Below, one piece after another: positions 1 to 8,280 of a DNA stretch of 64,000 nucleotides. Source of the DNA: an uncultured Prevotellaceae bacterium (lineage in GTDB: Bacteria; Bacteroidota; Bacteroidia; Bacteroidales; UBA932); NCBI GenBank assembly GCA_947166905.1, contig CAMVFZ010000004.1:1-64000 (forward strand), written 5' to 3'. The position numbers were made by a program, and so were the translations under genes. How positions within the stretch are numbered: the stretch's first letter is position 1; the number at the start of each line of letters is the position of its first letter. The notes beneath the pieces were generated by a model. That model saw only the letters and a program-made list of their open reading frames with translations, made no database searches and was not told the origin of the DNA.

Positions 1-51
1 AATCTAAGGCCTCGTAACTAATGTTAAACCGTCCAACTTTTGGGGGTCACA
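1..51 (-). mobile_element. Probable end of an IS3-family (IS150-like) insertion sequence
   Basis: Read on the minus strand from position 51 leftwards, the sequence begins TGTGACCCCCAAAAGTTGGA. This resembles the terminal inverted repeats of IS150-group elements (TG...CCCCCAAAAGTTGGAC). The transposase, if present, would lie beyond the left edge of the window, so only the tip is seen. The call rests on recall of the end consensus; no transposase and no target duplication can be checked here. Confidence 0.45.
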
Positions 52-92
52 TCATTCGAGCCGGTCTTTTTTTGTCTTATAAAAGCAACGTT

Positions 93-1736
93 CTATTTGA
101 ACATTGCAAATTCTATATCGTTCTTTGCACGCTCTGCAAGTTTAGCGTCCTTGGAAGCTTTCTCGATGTTCTCTTTATAAGCAGCCTGGTCTCCCTGGCG
201 GGCGGCAATGATAGCCTTAAGATATGCCATATCGTTGCTCTTGCAGGTAGCAACCTTGGAAGCCTGGTCAAGCTGATCGTTCAGGATATAAGCAAGAGTC
301 TTGTTGAAGGGGCATCCCTTTGCGTCTGCAAGCTCCTGAGCTGCCTTTGCATAGTCACCGTTAAGGATGTCAACAATACCCATGTTGTGCTTTGCATCGT
401 CGTTTGAAGCCTTGCGGAACTGAGCTACAGCCTTGTCAAGGTTACCCTTGCGGAGTGCAACTACGCCAAGAGCGTTCTCAAGGTCTGCATCCTTGGTCTG
501 AACCTTTGCAAATGCCTGCTCTGCAGAAATAAGCTTATCCTGAGCAAGTGCGATAACACCAAGATTGTACTGAGCACGGTCGCTGCCGAACTTCTCAACT
601 GCCTTGGTGTAAAGCTCGTTCTTCTTGTTAAGGTCGCGTACAAGAGTAGCTGCGCGAAGCAGAGCCTCCTCGTCAAGAACGTCGATGTTCTCGTCTACCA
701 GGGTAACAAGCTCCTCGGCAGTGTAGTTCTTATACTCTACGTTGGCGATGAAGCGTGCACGACGGAGCTCAGGAAGAACGCTGGTCTGAAGTGAAGTGTA
801 AACAGCGGAAATATTCTTGATCTCGCTCTCACGTACTGCAGGATCGCTGTACATTGAAAGGACGCGAAGGATAAGGTCTTTATCCTGGATATCGGAAGCC
901 TCTACAAGCTCTTTGAAGCCTTCCCAGTCCTGACCGATGCTCTTTACAGCAGGATCGGCAACATCTTTACCCTTGGTAAGCTTGTCCCATGCCTTGTCGG
1001 CAGAAACGCCACGGTTGTCAGAAAGCTTGGCATTGAGTTTCTCACCACCCTCCGGAGATGCGTAAGCAACGATCTCTGTGCCGGTTACGGTCTTGCGCTC
1101 GTTAGCCTTGATCTCGTCAAGAGCTGCAAGGAAGTCCTTTACGCTTTGGCTCTTGAGCTGGGAGTTCTGAACCTCTGCAGAGTTAACCTTGTAAAGGATC
1201 TGGCCCTCTGCGGTCTGCTTGATAACTTCCTGATAGTTATCTTTCTTAAGGCTAAGATAGCCATCCTGCTCTACGAGCATGTAGGTAGTGTTGCAACCAA
1301 CGGCGATCTTCCTTGCGGGCAGATTCCAAACCTTAGTTTTATATTTAACGACGCCACGGAGCTCAAGGTAAGCATTCTCCATGCCTTCTGCATAGTCAAA
1401 ATGAACCTTCTCGCGAACGGTCTGGCCAGCCTTGGAAACAACGCGGTAGTTATCCTTAACCTTCTCTCCCTGATATTTGAAAGCCTTCATTGAAGCCTCG
1501 CCGCCCTGATAAACCAAAACAGGAGTAACCTCTACGATTGCCTGCGGATGGAAGTAATCTGCGGGATAGGTAACGGCAACGTTGGCCTCTACCTCACCGG
1601 CCACAACCTCCAGGACCTCGGGGTCACAAGTAATCTTAACGTTCTCTGCAAGCTGAACCATTTTCTCTGCAGAAGAACAAGCTGCAACGGCCAATCCTGC
1701 CACTGCAACTGCCAAAAGTTTGAATGTTCTCTTCAT
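93..1736 (-). CDS. TPR-containing lipoprotein with an OmpA-like segment
   Basis: This 547-residue protein has a lipoprotein signal (hydrophobic stretch, then LAVAAC with Cys20), so it should be lipid-anchored in the envelope. Residues about 30-170 look like a beta-rich domain. Residues about 185-260 contain an ASPEG...LSDNR segment that recalls OmpA-type peptidoglycan-binding folds. From about residue 370 to the end, short helical repeats (YNLGVIAL, ENALGVVAL, HNMGIVDIL) read as degenerate TPRs. Proteins of this build are common in Bacteroidales and are thought to have a structural or assembly role in the envelope. The promoter is a perfect Bacteroidetes match at 1801-1831. The gene stands alone, with the sigma-54 activator diverging from it. 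The family is clear in outline, but no biochemical role can be given. Confidence 0.8.
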   Translation of the reverse strand: MKRTFKLLAVAVAGLAVAACSSAEKMVQLAENVKITCDPEVLEVVAGEVEANVAVTYPADYFHPQAIVEVTPVLVYQGGEASMKAFKYQGEKVKDNYRVVSKAGQTVREKVHFDYAEGMENAYLELRGVVKYKTKVWNLPARKIAVGCNTTYMLVEQDGYLSLKKDNYQEVIKQTAEGQILYKVNSAEVQNSQLKSQSVKDFLAALDEIKANERKTVTGTEIVAYASPEGGEKLNAKLSDNRGVSADKAWDKLTKGKDVADPAVKSIGQDWEGFKELVEASDIQDKDLILRVLSMYSDPAVRESEIKNISAVYTSLQTSVLPELRRARFIANVEYKNYTAEELVTLVDENIDVLDEEALLRAATLVRDLNKKNELYTKAVEKFGSDRAQYNLGVIALAQDKLISAEQAFAKVQTKDADLENALGVVALRKGNLDKAVAQFRKASNDDAKHNMGIVDILNGDYAKAAQELADAKGCPFNKTLAYILNDQLDQASKVATCKSNDMAYLKAIIAARQGDQAAYKENIEKASKDAKLAERAKNDIEFAMFK

Positions 1737-1800
1737 ATTAATATAGTATGTTTGTTTTATTCACTAATGCCGATAGCACCCCATTATAAGATGGGTATTG

Positions 1801-1831
1801 CAAATATAGTTCTTTCAAACGATATACCAAA
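1801..1831 (-). promoter_or_regulatory. Promoter of the TPR lipoprotein gene
   Basis: On the minus strand TTTG (1831-1828), a 19-base spacer and TATATTTG (1808-1801) match the Bacteroidetes consensus TTTG-N19/21-TAnnTTTG exactly. Transcription should start near 1794, giving a leader of about 58 nt before the ATG at 1736. Confidence 0.75.
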
Positions 1832-1879
1832 AGAAGATTTTTTATTATTTTTGTAGTCCGGTTAACGATACCATACGCT

Positions 1880-3097
1880 ATGGATTATCAGGAACTTCAG
1901 AAAATAAAGAACAAGTATGACATTGTAGGGGCCGATCCCAAACTGGACCGGGCCATAGAAATGGCTGTGGCTGTGGCACCTACAGACCTTACGGTTCTTG
2001 TATGCGGAGAGAGCGGCGTAGGTAAAGAAAACATCCCCAAAATAATACATCAGAACAGCCGCAGACGCAACGGCAAGTATTTTGCCGTGAACTGCGGTGC
2101 CATCCCGGAGGGAACCATCGAATCAGAGCTCTTCGGTCACGAAAAAGGAGCCTATACCGGCGCCATAGAGGCACGCAAGGGCTACTTTGAAGAGGCCGAC
2201 GGAGGCACGCTTTTCCTGGACGAGATTGGAGAGCTTCCGCTCCCCTACCAAGCTAAGCTGCTGCGAGTTCTGCAGTCCGGAGAATACACCCGCGTGGGTT
2301 CTTCAAAGGTATCCAAGACAGACGTCAGGGTAGTTGCCGCAAGCAACGTAGATCTGGCCTACGCAGTGTCCCAGGGCAAGTTCCGCGAGGATTTGTACTA
2401 CCGCCTTAACGCGGTGCAGATTACGATGCCGGCACTCCGCGAACGCGGGGAAGACATACACCTTCTCTTCCGCAAGTTCTGCGCAGATTTCTCTGAGAAA
2501 TACGGCATGCCGCGCATCATACTGTCTCCGGACGCTGTAAACCTGCTTATGAGCTATCGCTGGCCAGGCAACATCCGCCAGCTTAAAAATATAGCAGAGA
2601 CTGTGTCGGCCCTGGAGTCCCGTGACGCCCGCGGACCGCGCAAGGAAATCGGCGCAGCCGTATTGGCCCACTACATACCCAAAGACGGGCCGTCGATGTT
2701 GCCGGTAACGGTAGAACGCAAGGGCAGCGGAATGTCCGACTCAGAGAAACAGGAGATTTTCAAGGCCCTGTACAACCTTAACGCAGAGGTTGCAAGGCTT
2801 CGCAACATAGTAGAGGGTGGCCACACCGCCGCATCGGCCGGCCAGACCATGCCGGAACCCGCCCGTATATCGGACAATACTGCCGATATCGACATTCAGG
2901 ACGAGCCTGAAGATCAGCAGGCAGAGACGCCTCAGGAGGATAATTTCTCCATTAATGCGGCCAGCGAAGACCTGATCCGCAAGGCCCTTGAAAAGCACGG
3001 AGGCAACCGTAAAAAGGCCGCAGAGGAACTTGGAATATCGGAGCGTACGCTTTACCGCAAACTGCCTCCGGAATTCAGAACACAAAGGACTAAATGA
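1880..3097 (+). CDS. Sigma-54-dependent transcriptional activator (AAA+ plus Fis HTH, no sensor domain)
   Basis: This 405-residue protein drives open-complex formation by RpoN-holoenzyme through ATP hydrolysis. It starts almost directly with the AAA+ domain: Walker A GESGVGKE at residues 43-50, the sigma-54-contacting loop GAYTGA at 90-95 (usual form GAFTGA) and Walker B near 110 (GGTLFLDE). A low-complexity linker follows at about 275-350. The C-terminus carries a Fis-type helix-turn-helix (GGNRKKAAEELGISERTLYRKL, about 375-398 overall). There is no N-terminal receiver, GAF or PAS domain, so activity must be controlled by partners or expression. Its last codons overlap the lptE start by 4 bases (ATGA), indicating translational coupling. 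A TATTTTTG box at 1846-1853 is a candidate -7 element. Confidence 0.92.
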   Translation: MDYQELQKIKNKYDIVGADPKLDRAIEMAVAVAPTDLTVLVCGESGVGKENIPKIIHQNSRRRNGKYFAVNCGAIPEGTIESELFGHEKGAYTGAIEARKGYFEEADGGTLFLDEIGELPLPYQAKLLRVLQSGEYTRVGSSKVSKTDVRVVAASNVDLAYAVSQGKFREDLYYRLNAVQITMPALRERGEDIHLLFRKFCADFSEKYGMPRIILSPDAVNLLMSYRWPGNIRQLKNIAETVSALESRDARGPRKEIGAAVLAHYIPKDGPSMLPVTVERKGSGMSDSEKQEIFKALYNLNAEVARLRNIVEGGHTAASAGQTMPEPARISDNTADIDIQDEPEDQQAETPQEDNFSINAASEDLIRKALEKHGGNRKKAAEELGISERTLYRKLPPEFRTQRTK

Positions 3098-3606
3098 GCA
3101 GAAGCAGAGCCATAGCACTTGCACTCCTGGCTGTAACCGTCGCCCTGGTTACGGCGTGCGGCATATATTCCTTCAGCGGAACATCCATTCAGCCGGACGT
3201 CAAGACAGTAACCATCAATTACTTCGAGTACAAGGCCCTGCGCGTCAATCCCTCGCTTAGCAACGACCTTACAGAGGAGCTTAAGGACAAGTTCCGCAAG
3301 ATGACCCGTCTGGAGCAGGTAGAGCAGGACGGAGACCTTGAGATTGTAGGCGAGGTCACTGGCTACGATATCCGCGCAACAGCCGTTACGGCAGACGAGG
3401 TTGCCGCACAGAACCGCCTTACCGTTTCTGTCAAGATAGTTTTCACCAACAGGAAATACCCGGAAGAGGACTTTGAAAAATCCTTCTCGGCATACGCAGA
3501 TTACCCCTCAGAGCGTTCTCTGGACGAGGTTGAGGCAGAACTCTGCGAAGAAATTGTAGAGAAGCTTTGTGAGGATATTCTTAACGCAACCGTAGCGAAC
3601 TGGTAA
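3094..3606 (+). CDS. lptE: LptE-family LPS-assembly lipoprotein
   Basis: This 170-residue lipoprotein has its lipobox at about LVTAC (Cys22), followed by GIYSFSGTSIQPDVKTVTI, the start typical of the Bacteroidetes LptE family. LptE plugs and supports the LptD beta-barrel that inserts lipopolysaccharide into the outer leaflet. The alternating strand-helix pattern and the length fit the family. The gene overlaps the sigma-54 activator upstream by 4 bases and is followed after 2 bases by a conserved TPR-like gene and then secG, an arrangement I recognise from other Bacteroidales. lptD is not in the window. Confidence 0.88.
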   Translation: MSRSRAIALALLAVTVALVTACGIYSFSGTSIQPDVKTVTINYFEYKALRVNPSLSNDLTEELKDKFRKMTRLEQVEQDGDLEIVGEVTGYDIRATAVTADEVAAQNRLTVSVKIVFTNRKYPEEDFEKSFSAYADYPSERSLDEVEAELCEEIVEKLCEDILNATVANW

Positions 3607-3608
3607 TT

Positions 3609-4196
3609 ATGGCTCTGACCGACTACATAAACCTCAAGGCCCTTACGCTGGACGAGCTGGCCGGCGTTGTCAACCTTTATCCATGGTTCGGATCGGCAAG
3701 AAAGGAACTTTGCCTCCGGATGTCCAAAATGGGCAAGGAGTCCTGGGACAAGGAGCAATATGCAGAGTCTGCCATGTATGTAGCGGACCGCAGGATAATT
3801 GCCGATATCTTCCGTGCCGGCCGGGAAGAGGACCTGTCGGACAAGGGACTGGCAGAACTCATCAAGAGTTTCATCCAGGAGGACAAGCCCGCAGAAGAGT
3901 ATCGCAGGACGGTTCATGTAGTTGGAGGTGACTATTTTACGCAGTCTCAGTACGACGACGCCAAGCGAATCGAAGACAATGTTTTCTCCCGTTTTGCAGT
4001 GAAGGCGAACAAAGAAGAAGACAAGGAAAAAGACAAGGCTCCGCTGGTAGATGACGACTTTTGTACTGAAACAATGGCAGAAATTTACGCCGAACAGGGG
4101 TATTTGGACCAGGCAAAGCACATTTATTCCAAACTACTATTGAAAAATCCGGAAAAAAGTGCTTACTTTGCAGCCCTTATTGAAAATTTAAGATAA
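3609..4196 (+). CDS. Conserved protein with a C-terminal TPR-like unit, between lptE and secG
   Basis: This 195-residue protein has no signal peptide or membrane segment. The middle (about 130-155) is highly charged (KANKEEDKEKDK). The last 45 residues, from FCTETMAEIYAEQGYLDQAK onward, form one clear tetratricopeptide-like helix pair. The product therefore looks like a cytoplasmic adaptor. The same small gene sits between lptE and secG in other Bacteroidales, which suggests a link to envelope biogenesis, but no function is known to me. It starts 2 bases after lptE, so it is almost surely cotranscribed. Confidence 0.8.
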   Translation: MALTDYINLKALTLDELAGVVNLYPWFGSARKELCLRMSKMGKESWDKEQYAESAMYVADRRIIADIFRAGREEDLSDKGLAELIKSFIQEDKPAEEYRRTVHVVGGDYFTQSQYDDAKRIEDNVFSRFAVKANKEEDKEKDKAPLVDDDFCTETMAEIYAEQGYLDQAKHIYSKLLLKNPEKSAYFAALIENLR

Positions 4197-4212
4197 TAAA
4201 ACAGAATAAGAT

Positions 4213-4572
4213 ATGAATTGGCTTTTTGTAACTCTGACCGTTTTCATCATTATCGCATGCGTGCTCCTTATCCTGGTAGTACTCCTGCAGAATGGTAAGG
4301 GTGACGGTCTTGCCAGCAACTTCGTAGCCGGCAACCAGACCTTCGGCGTACGTCAGACCGCCGATATGCTTGAGAAAGTGACCTGGGGTCTTGTAACCTT
4401 CGTCCTCGTTGTATCCATCATCTCTTCCTTCACCATCGGCGGCAAGGCCAACAAGGGTGATATCACCGATAAGGTAGAGGCTGTTACTACAACTCCGGAC
4501 TTCGAGCAGGCTGTTCCTCTTGAGAACACAGAGGCTCCTACTACAGAGACCACTACAGAGTCCAACGAGTAA
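4213..4572 (+). CDS. secG: Preprotein translocase subunit SecG
   Basis: SecG is the small accessory subunit of the SecYEG channel. The 119-residue product has two membrane segments (about residues 3-25 and 55-75) joined by the family loop VVLLQNGKGDGLASNF. The C-terminal tail, rich in Thr and Glu (TTPDFEQAVPLENTEAPTTE), is an extension of the kind seen in Bacteroidetes. It closes the sigma-54 activator-lptE-TPR-secG operon. A strong hairpin with a T-tract lies 64 bases after its stop. Confidence 0.93.
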   Translation: MNWLFVTLTVFIIIACVLLILVVLLQNGKGDGLASNFVAGNQTFGVRQTADMLEKVTWGLVTFVLVVSIISSFTIGGKANKGDITDKVEAVTTTPDFEQAVPLENTEAPTTETTTESNE

Positions 4573-4589
4573 TTATCCCACCACAGGGG

Positions 4590-4606
4590 ACTGACAGATT
4601 GTCAGT
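4590..4606. promoter_or_regulatory. Palindrome over the presumed clpB -33 box
   Basis: ACTGACA-GAT-TGTCAGT is a perfect inverted repeat with 7-base arms. A near-consensus -7 element (TATATTTTG, 4622-4630) lies downstream, and the TTG at 4599-4601, 20 bases ahead of it, falls inside the right arm. A protein bound here would block the promoter, so this is a candidate operator for a heat-shock repressor. Its identity is unknown. Confidence 0.45.
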
Positions 4607-4635
4607 TTCTTGGGATTGGAATATATTTTGACCAT

Positions 4636-4674
4636 AACCGTTTGTCCCCCAGCGGACAGACGGTTAATTTTTTT
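4636..4674 (+). terminator. Terminator-like hairpin directly before clpB
   Basis: The arms AACCGTTTGTCC (4636-4647) and GGACAGACGGTT (4654-4665) form 12 pairs with one G-U wobble, followed by a seven-T tract (4668-4674). It can end the secG transcript. It lies only 5 bases before the clpB ATG at 4680 and downstream of the only promoter-like box, so it may also act as an attenuator or thermosensor in the clpB leader. Confidence 0.7.
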
Positions 4675-4679
4675 GTATT

Positions 4680-6833
4680 ATGAACAAACAGTATCAATTT
4701 CTGCCCAGATTTGCTACCAACTTGAACGAGTTGGCTGCGGCCGGCAAATTGGACCCTGTAATAGGCCGCGACGACGAGATTCGACGAGTTTTGCAGATTC
4801 TTAGCCGGCGTACCAAGAATAACCCTATCCTGGTAGGCGAGCCGGGTGTGGGCAAAACGGCTATATCGGAAGGTATAGCACAGAAGATCGTCAATATGCA
4901 AGTACCTGAAAATCTTAAGGATAAGTTAGTTTATTCTTTGGATATGGGTGCGCTTATCGCCGGTGCAAAGTACCAGGGCGAGTTCGAGGAAAGGCTTAAA
5001 GGCGTCGTTAAGGAAGTTGTAGATTCCGAGGGACAGATCATCCTGTTCATCGACGAAATCCATACCCTTGTAGGTGCCGGCAAGACTTCCGGCGCCATGG
5101 ATGCCTCCAACATCCTGAAGCCGGCTCTGGCCCGTGGAGAACTCAGGACCATCGGCTCTACTACCCTTGATGAATATCAAAAATACTTTGAGGCCGATAA
5201 GGCCCTGGAGCGCCGATTCCAAATGGTTATGGTGGACGAGCCTTCCGTGGCCGAGTCCGTATCTATCCTCCGTGGATTGAAGGAGAAATATGAAAACCAT
5301 CACCGTGTACGCATAGAGGATGATGCGCTGATTGCAGCCGTCAACCTTTCACACAGGTATATTACCAACCGTTTCCTGCCGGATAAGGCCATCGACCTTG
5401 TGGATGAGGCTGCATCAAAGCTTCGTCTGGAGATGAATTCCGTTCCGGAGCCTATCGACGAGCTTAACAGCCGTATCCGCCAGCTGGAAATAGAGAAAGA
5501 GGCTATCAAACGTGAGGGCGTGAGCGTCAAGCTTGAGAACCTGGAGAAGGAGCTGAAGGAGGCCACCCAGCAGCGGGATGCGCTGATGAAACGTTGGAAC
5601 GACGAGAAAGGCATACTTACTTCCCTGCAGGAGGCCCGCCAGCAGCTTGAAGACTTCAAGATTCAGGCGGCCAGCGCAGAGCGTAGCGGAGACTACGGCA
5701 AGGTAGCTGAGCTGCGTTACGGCCGTATGGCAGAGACTCAGAAGAAGATTGATGAGCTTACTGCAAAGCAGGCTGCAATCAAGGATCCTATTGTAACAGA
5801 AGCTGTTACACCTGAAGATATCGCAGAGGTCGTGGCCAAGTGGACCGGTATCCCTGTAAAGAGGATGCTGGAAAGCGAAAAGGACAAGCTGCTGCGCATG
5901 GAGGAGGCCTTGCATAAGAGAGTCATCGGCCAGGAAGAGGCAATAAGGGCTGTGTCTGATGCCGTTAGGCGTAACAGGGCCGGTCTTTCCAATGAAAAGA
6001 GGCCGATTGGTTCCTTCCTGTTCATGGGTACTACCGGCGTTGGTAAGACAGAGCTGGCCAAGGCATTGGCCGAGTTCCTGTTCAACGACGAGAACATGAT
6101 TACCCGTATCGATATGAGTGAATACCAGGAGCGTCACACCGTGAGCCGACTCATTGGTGCGCCTCCGGGATACGTTGGTTACGATGAGGGTGGCCAGTTG
6201 ACAGAGGCCGTTCGCCGCAAACCTTATTCAGTAGTTTTGCTGGACGAGATTGAGAAGGCCCATCCAGATGTGTTCAATACCCTTTTGCAGGTTCTGGACG
6301 ATGGACGTCTAACGGATAACAAGGGCCGTACGGTAGACTTCAAAAACACCATATTGATAATGACTTCCAATGCCGGATCCGACATTATCCAAAGTTATAT
6401 GGAGCAGTTGCCGGGGACAAAGAACATGGGAGACATTGCAAAGCGTACAAGCCTGTTGGCCGAGTGCAAGGACAAGGTTCTTGGCGTGCTGCGACAGAGC
6501 ATCCGTCCGGAGTTCCTGAACCGTATCGACGAGATCATAATGTTTGAGCCTTTGACCTCTGACGACATCCGCGAAATTGTCAAAATCCAAACCGCAGACC
6601 TGACTGCCAGGATGGCTGCCGATGGTATCAAAATCACCTTCACCCGTGCCTTCGAAGACCTGATGACAGAGAAGGGTTACGACCCTGCTTACGGAGCCCG
6701 TCCTGTAAAAAGGCTTATGCAGAGAGAGCTCATAAACCAGATGGCGACGGCCATTTTGTCCGGTGCGATCAAGAGGGATTCAGAGGTTGTGGTGGATGCC
6801 GTTGCGGGGCAGGTTCTGCTAAAAAATAAATAA
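4680..6833 (+). CDS. clpB: ClpB disaggregase lacking the N-terminal domain
   Basis: ClpB is a hexameric AAA+ ATPase that, with DnaK, pulls polypeptides out of aggregates. This 717-residue copy has both nucleotide-binding domains (Walker A GEPGVGKT at 53-60 and GTTGVGKT near 455), Walker B motifs, arginine-finger regions and the coiled-coil M-domain (about 250-380). The usual length is about 860. The protein begins 10 residues before the conserved FATNL...LDPVIGRD linker, so the whole substrate-binding N-domain (about 145 residues) is absent. The 107 bases upstream hold a hairpin and no coding trace of that domain, so this is not a missed start. The form resembles the short ClpB made from an internal start in E. 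coli and the N-less ClpB of mycoplasmas. Confidence 0.93.
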   Translation: MNKQYQFLPRFATNLNELAAAGKLDPVIGRDDEIRRVLQILSRRTKNNPILVGEPGVGKTAISEGIAQKIVNMQVPENLKDKLVYSLDMGALIAGAKYQGEFEERLKGVVKEVVDSEGQIILFIDEIHTLVGAGKTSGAMDASNILKPALARGELRTIGSTTLDEYQKYFEADKALERRFQMVMVDEPSVAESVSILRGLKEKYENHHRVRIEDDALIAAVNLSHRYITNRFLPDKAIDLVDEAASKLRLEMNSVPEPIDELNSRIRQLEIEKEAIKREGVSVKLENLEKELKEATQQRDALMKRWNDEKGILTSLQEARQQLEDFKIQAASAERSGDYGKVAELRYGRMAETQKKIDELTAKQAAIKDPIVTEAVTPEDIAEVVAKWTGIPVKRMLESEKDKLLRMEEALHKRVIGQEEAIRAVSDAVRRNRAGLSNEKRPIGSFLFMGTTGVGKTELAKALAEFLFNDENMITRIDMSEYQERHTVSRLIGAPPGYVGYDEGGQLTEAVRRKPYSVVLLDEIEKAHPDVFNTLLQVLDDGRLTDNKGRTVDFKNTILIMTSNAGSDIIQSYMEQLPGTKNMGDIAKRTSLLAECKDKVLGVLRQSIRPEFLNRIDEIIMFEPLTSDDIREIVKIQTADLTARMAADGIKITFTRAFEDLMTEKGYDPAYGARPVKRLMQRELINQMATAILSGAIKRDSEVVVDAVAGQVLLKNK

Positions 6834-6873
6834 GTTTCTGACCCCACAGGGAACGTATTTTAAATAATTTTAC

Positions 6874-6881
6874 TATATTTG
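6874..6881 (+). promoter_or_regulatory. -7 promoter element for the AAA ATPase gene
   Basis: TATATTTG matches the Bacteroidetes -7 consensus exactly. No clear TTTG is seen 19-21 bases upstream. A strong hairpin begins at the last base of this box. Confidence 0.45.
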
Positions 6882-6920
6882 CATAACGCTTGTTAAGATA
6901 ACGGGCGTTATGCTTTATTT
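6881..6920 (+). terminator. Hairpin with T-rich tail after clpB
   Basis: The arms 6881-6895 and 6899-6913 pair over 15 positions (outer GCATAACGC/GCGTTATGC perfect, two G-U pairs, inner GTTA/TAAC, loop AGA). TTTATTTTA follows. It most simply terminates clpB, although it would also lie at the very 5' end of a transcript from the box at 6874. Confidence 0.65.
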
Positions 6921-6935
6921 TATAAATAGCTGAAT

Positions 6936-8279
6936 ATGAATTCATTTAGTTATCCTTACAGGACCACAGAACGCGACGGATTACAGAGACAGCTCTGGTT
7001 GTCCCAAAATGACTGCAGCCGCATGAGCGTAGTATACGGAGGCCACTTTCTGGGCAAGTCCGCGCTTGTAGCGGATGCCCTGGCGGGACAGGGTACGGTG
7101 CTTAGTTTGTCTCTTGGAGGCAAGAACGACTTCCTTGCTCTTAAGGAGTACAAGCGTCACTGCGGGAAGGGTCTTGGGGTCTTTATTCCCAGAAGCATCG
7201 GCTCTCTGGAAGAGCTGTTTGACTTCCTTTGCGACGAGGCTTGGAAGAAGACCTTCTCCCTTGTTTTGGATAACTTCCAGGAGGTGCCTAAACGGTATCC
7301 TGAATTCTGTCAGCACCTGGCTCGCAAGTGGCGCTCGGAGGCAAAGAGGACAAAGATGAATCTTGTCCTTATTTGCGGCGACGAATCTGCGGCGGAAGAG
7401 ATGTTCTTTGCCGATGGCGCTCCGCTGAAAGGACTTGGCGCGGCAGGCTTTAAGATCAATCCTCTTGGCATAGATTTCCTGCGGGATATGCTTCCGGCCG
7501 GAGCGGAGCCGGAAGATGTGCTTGCTTTCTGGCAGTTTACGGGCGGCCGCCCGGACGCGGTGCGCATAGCGCTTAAGAACGAGGCCGTCACCAAACAGCA
7601 ACTTTTGGATTTGTTCATGGAGGCGGACTCCCCTCTTGCCAACTTCTGCGAGAAATCTCTTTACAGCCTGCTTGGAAAGAATTCAGATACATATCTTTCT
7701 ATATTACAGCTTGTTGCCTGCGGTGTTAAGGCTCAGGCAGAGCTTGAGCAGCGCCTTGGCGGTATGATTATAGGCGGCCATCTGGCCAAGCTTGAGAACG
7801 AGTACCAGATGCTGCGCAAGTCGCGTCCGCTGCTTGGTAGCCCGGATAGCCGCGGCGTAGTTCGTTACAGCCTGGCAGATCCTTCACTGGCGCTATGGTT
7901 CCGCCTGCTTTATGCCGACGGCGGTGCCGGAGTCCAGGCTTCCAGCGTTCTGGACAATTATATTAAGGAAGATTTAAAGGGCTACCTTATAGAAAAATTC
8001 AACCAGGAGGGCGTATTTACCTCCGTGGGTTCATACTGGGAGGCATCGGCCCGGGTAAGCAAAAAGAAGCTAGCAGCAAAAGTAGTCGCAGAAGAAAAAG
8101 AGCCTGACTATATAGATATAGTGGCACTCAAAGGCAAGAAAGCCATGGTCGCCGCCGTATGCCCCAACGCCACAGACTTTAAAAAGGAGCCGTTCTTCAA
8201 GCAAGTCGATACCTTAAAAAATGGTCCACTTAAAGGCTACACCCTTGATCCCAGACTGTTTACCATACAGGATGTATAA
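6936..8279 (+). CDS. AAA ATPase of the archaeal-type / DUF234 class
   Basis: This 447-residue cytoplasmic protein begins with a P-loop domain (MSVVYGGHFLGKSALVADAL, Walker-A-like GGHFLGKS at 35-42) and a Walker-B-like LVLDNFQEV near 110. A central winged-helix region follows (about 210-320, with YSLADPSLALWFRLLY). The C-terminal segment (IEKFNQEGVFTSVGSYW...DYIDIVALKGKKAMVAAV) matches the degenerate PD-(D/E)xK-like DUF234 module. Such proteins are widespread in Bacteroidetes; their substrate and role are unsettled. The Walker A motif deviates from GxxGxGK(S/T). The gene ends one base before the GH95 start, so the two probably share a transcript although they have no evident shared function. 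Confidence 0.75.
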   Translation: MNSFSYPYRTTERDGLQRQLWLSQNDCSRMSVVYGGHFLGKSALVADALAGQGTVLSLSLGGKNDFLALKEYKRHCGKGLGVFIPRSIGSLEELFDFLCDEAWKKTFSLVLDNFQEVPKRYPEFCQHLARKWRSEAKRTKMNLVLICGDESAAEEMFFADGAPLKGLGAAGFKINPLGIDFLRDMLPAGAEPEDVLAFWQFTGGRPDAVRIALKNEAVTKQQLLDLFMEADSPLANFCEKSLYSLLGKNSDTYLSILQLVACGVKAQAELEQRLGGMIIGGHLAKLENEYQMLRKSRPLLGSPDSRGVVRYSLADPSLALWFRLLYADGGAGVQASSVLDNYIKEDLKGYLIEKFNQEGVFTSVGSYWEASARVSKKKLAAKVVAEEKEPDYIDIVALKGKKAMVAAVCPNATDFKKEPFFKQVDTLKNGPLKGYTLDPRLFTIQDV

Positions 8280-8280
8280 T

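Noticed and set aside
4573..4680. A missed or frameshifted N-domain of clpB upstream
   Set aside because: The 107 bases are filled by a palindrome, a promoter-like box and a hairpin, and no frame encodes N-domain-like residues.
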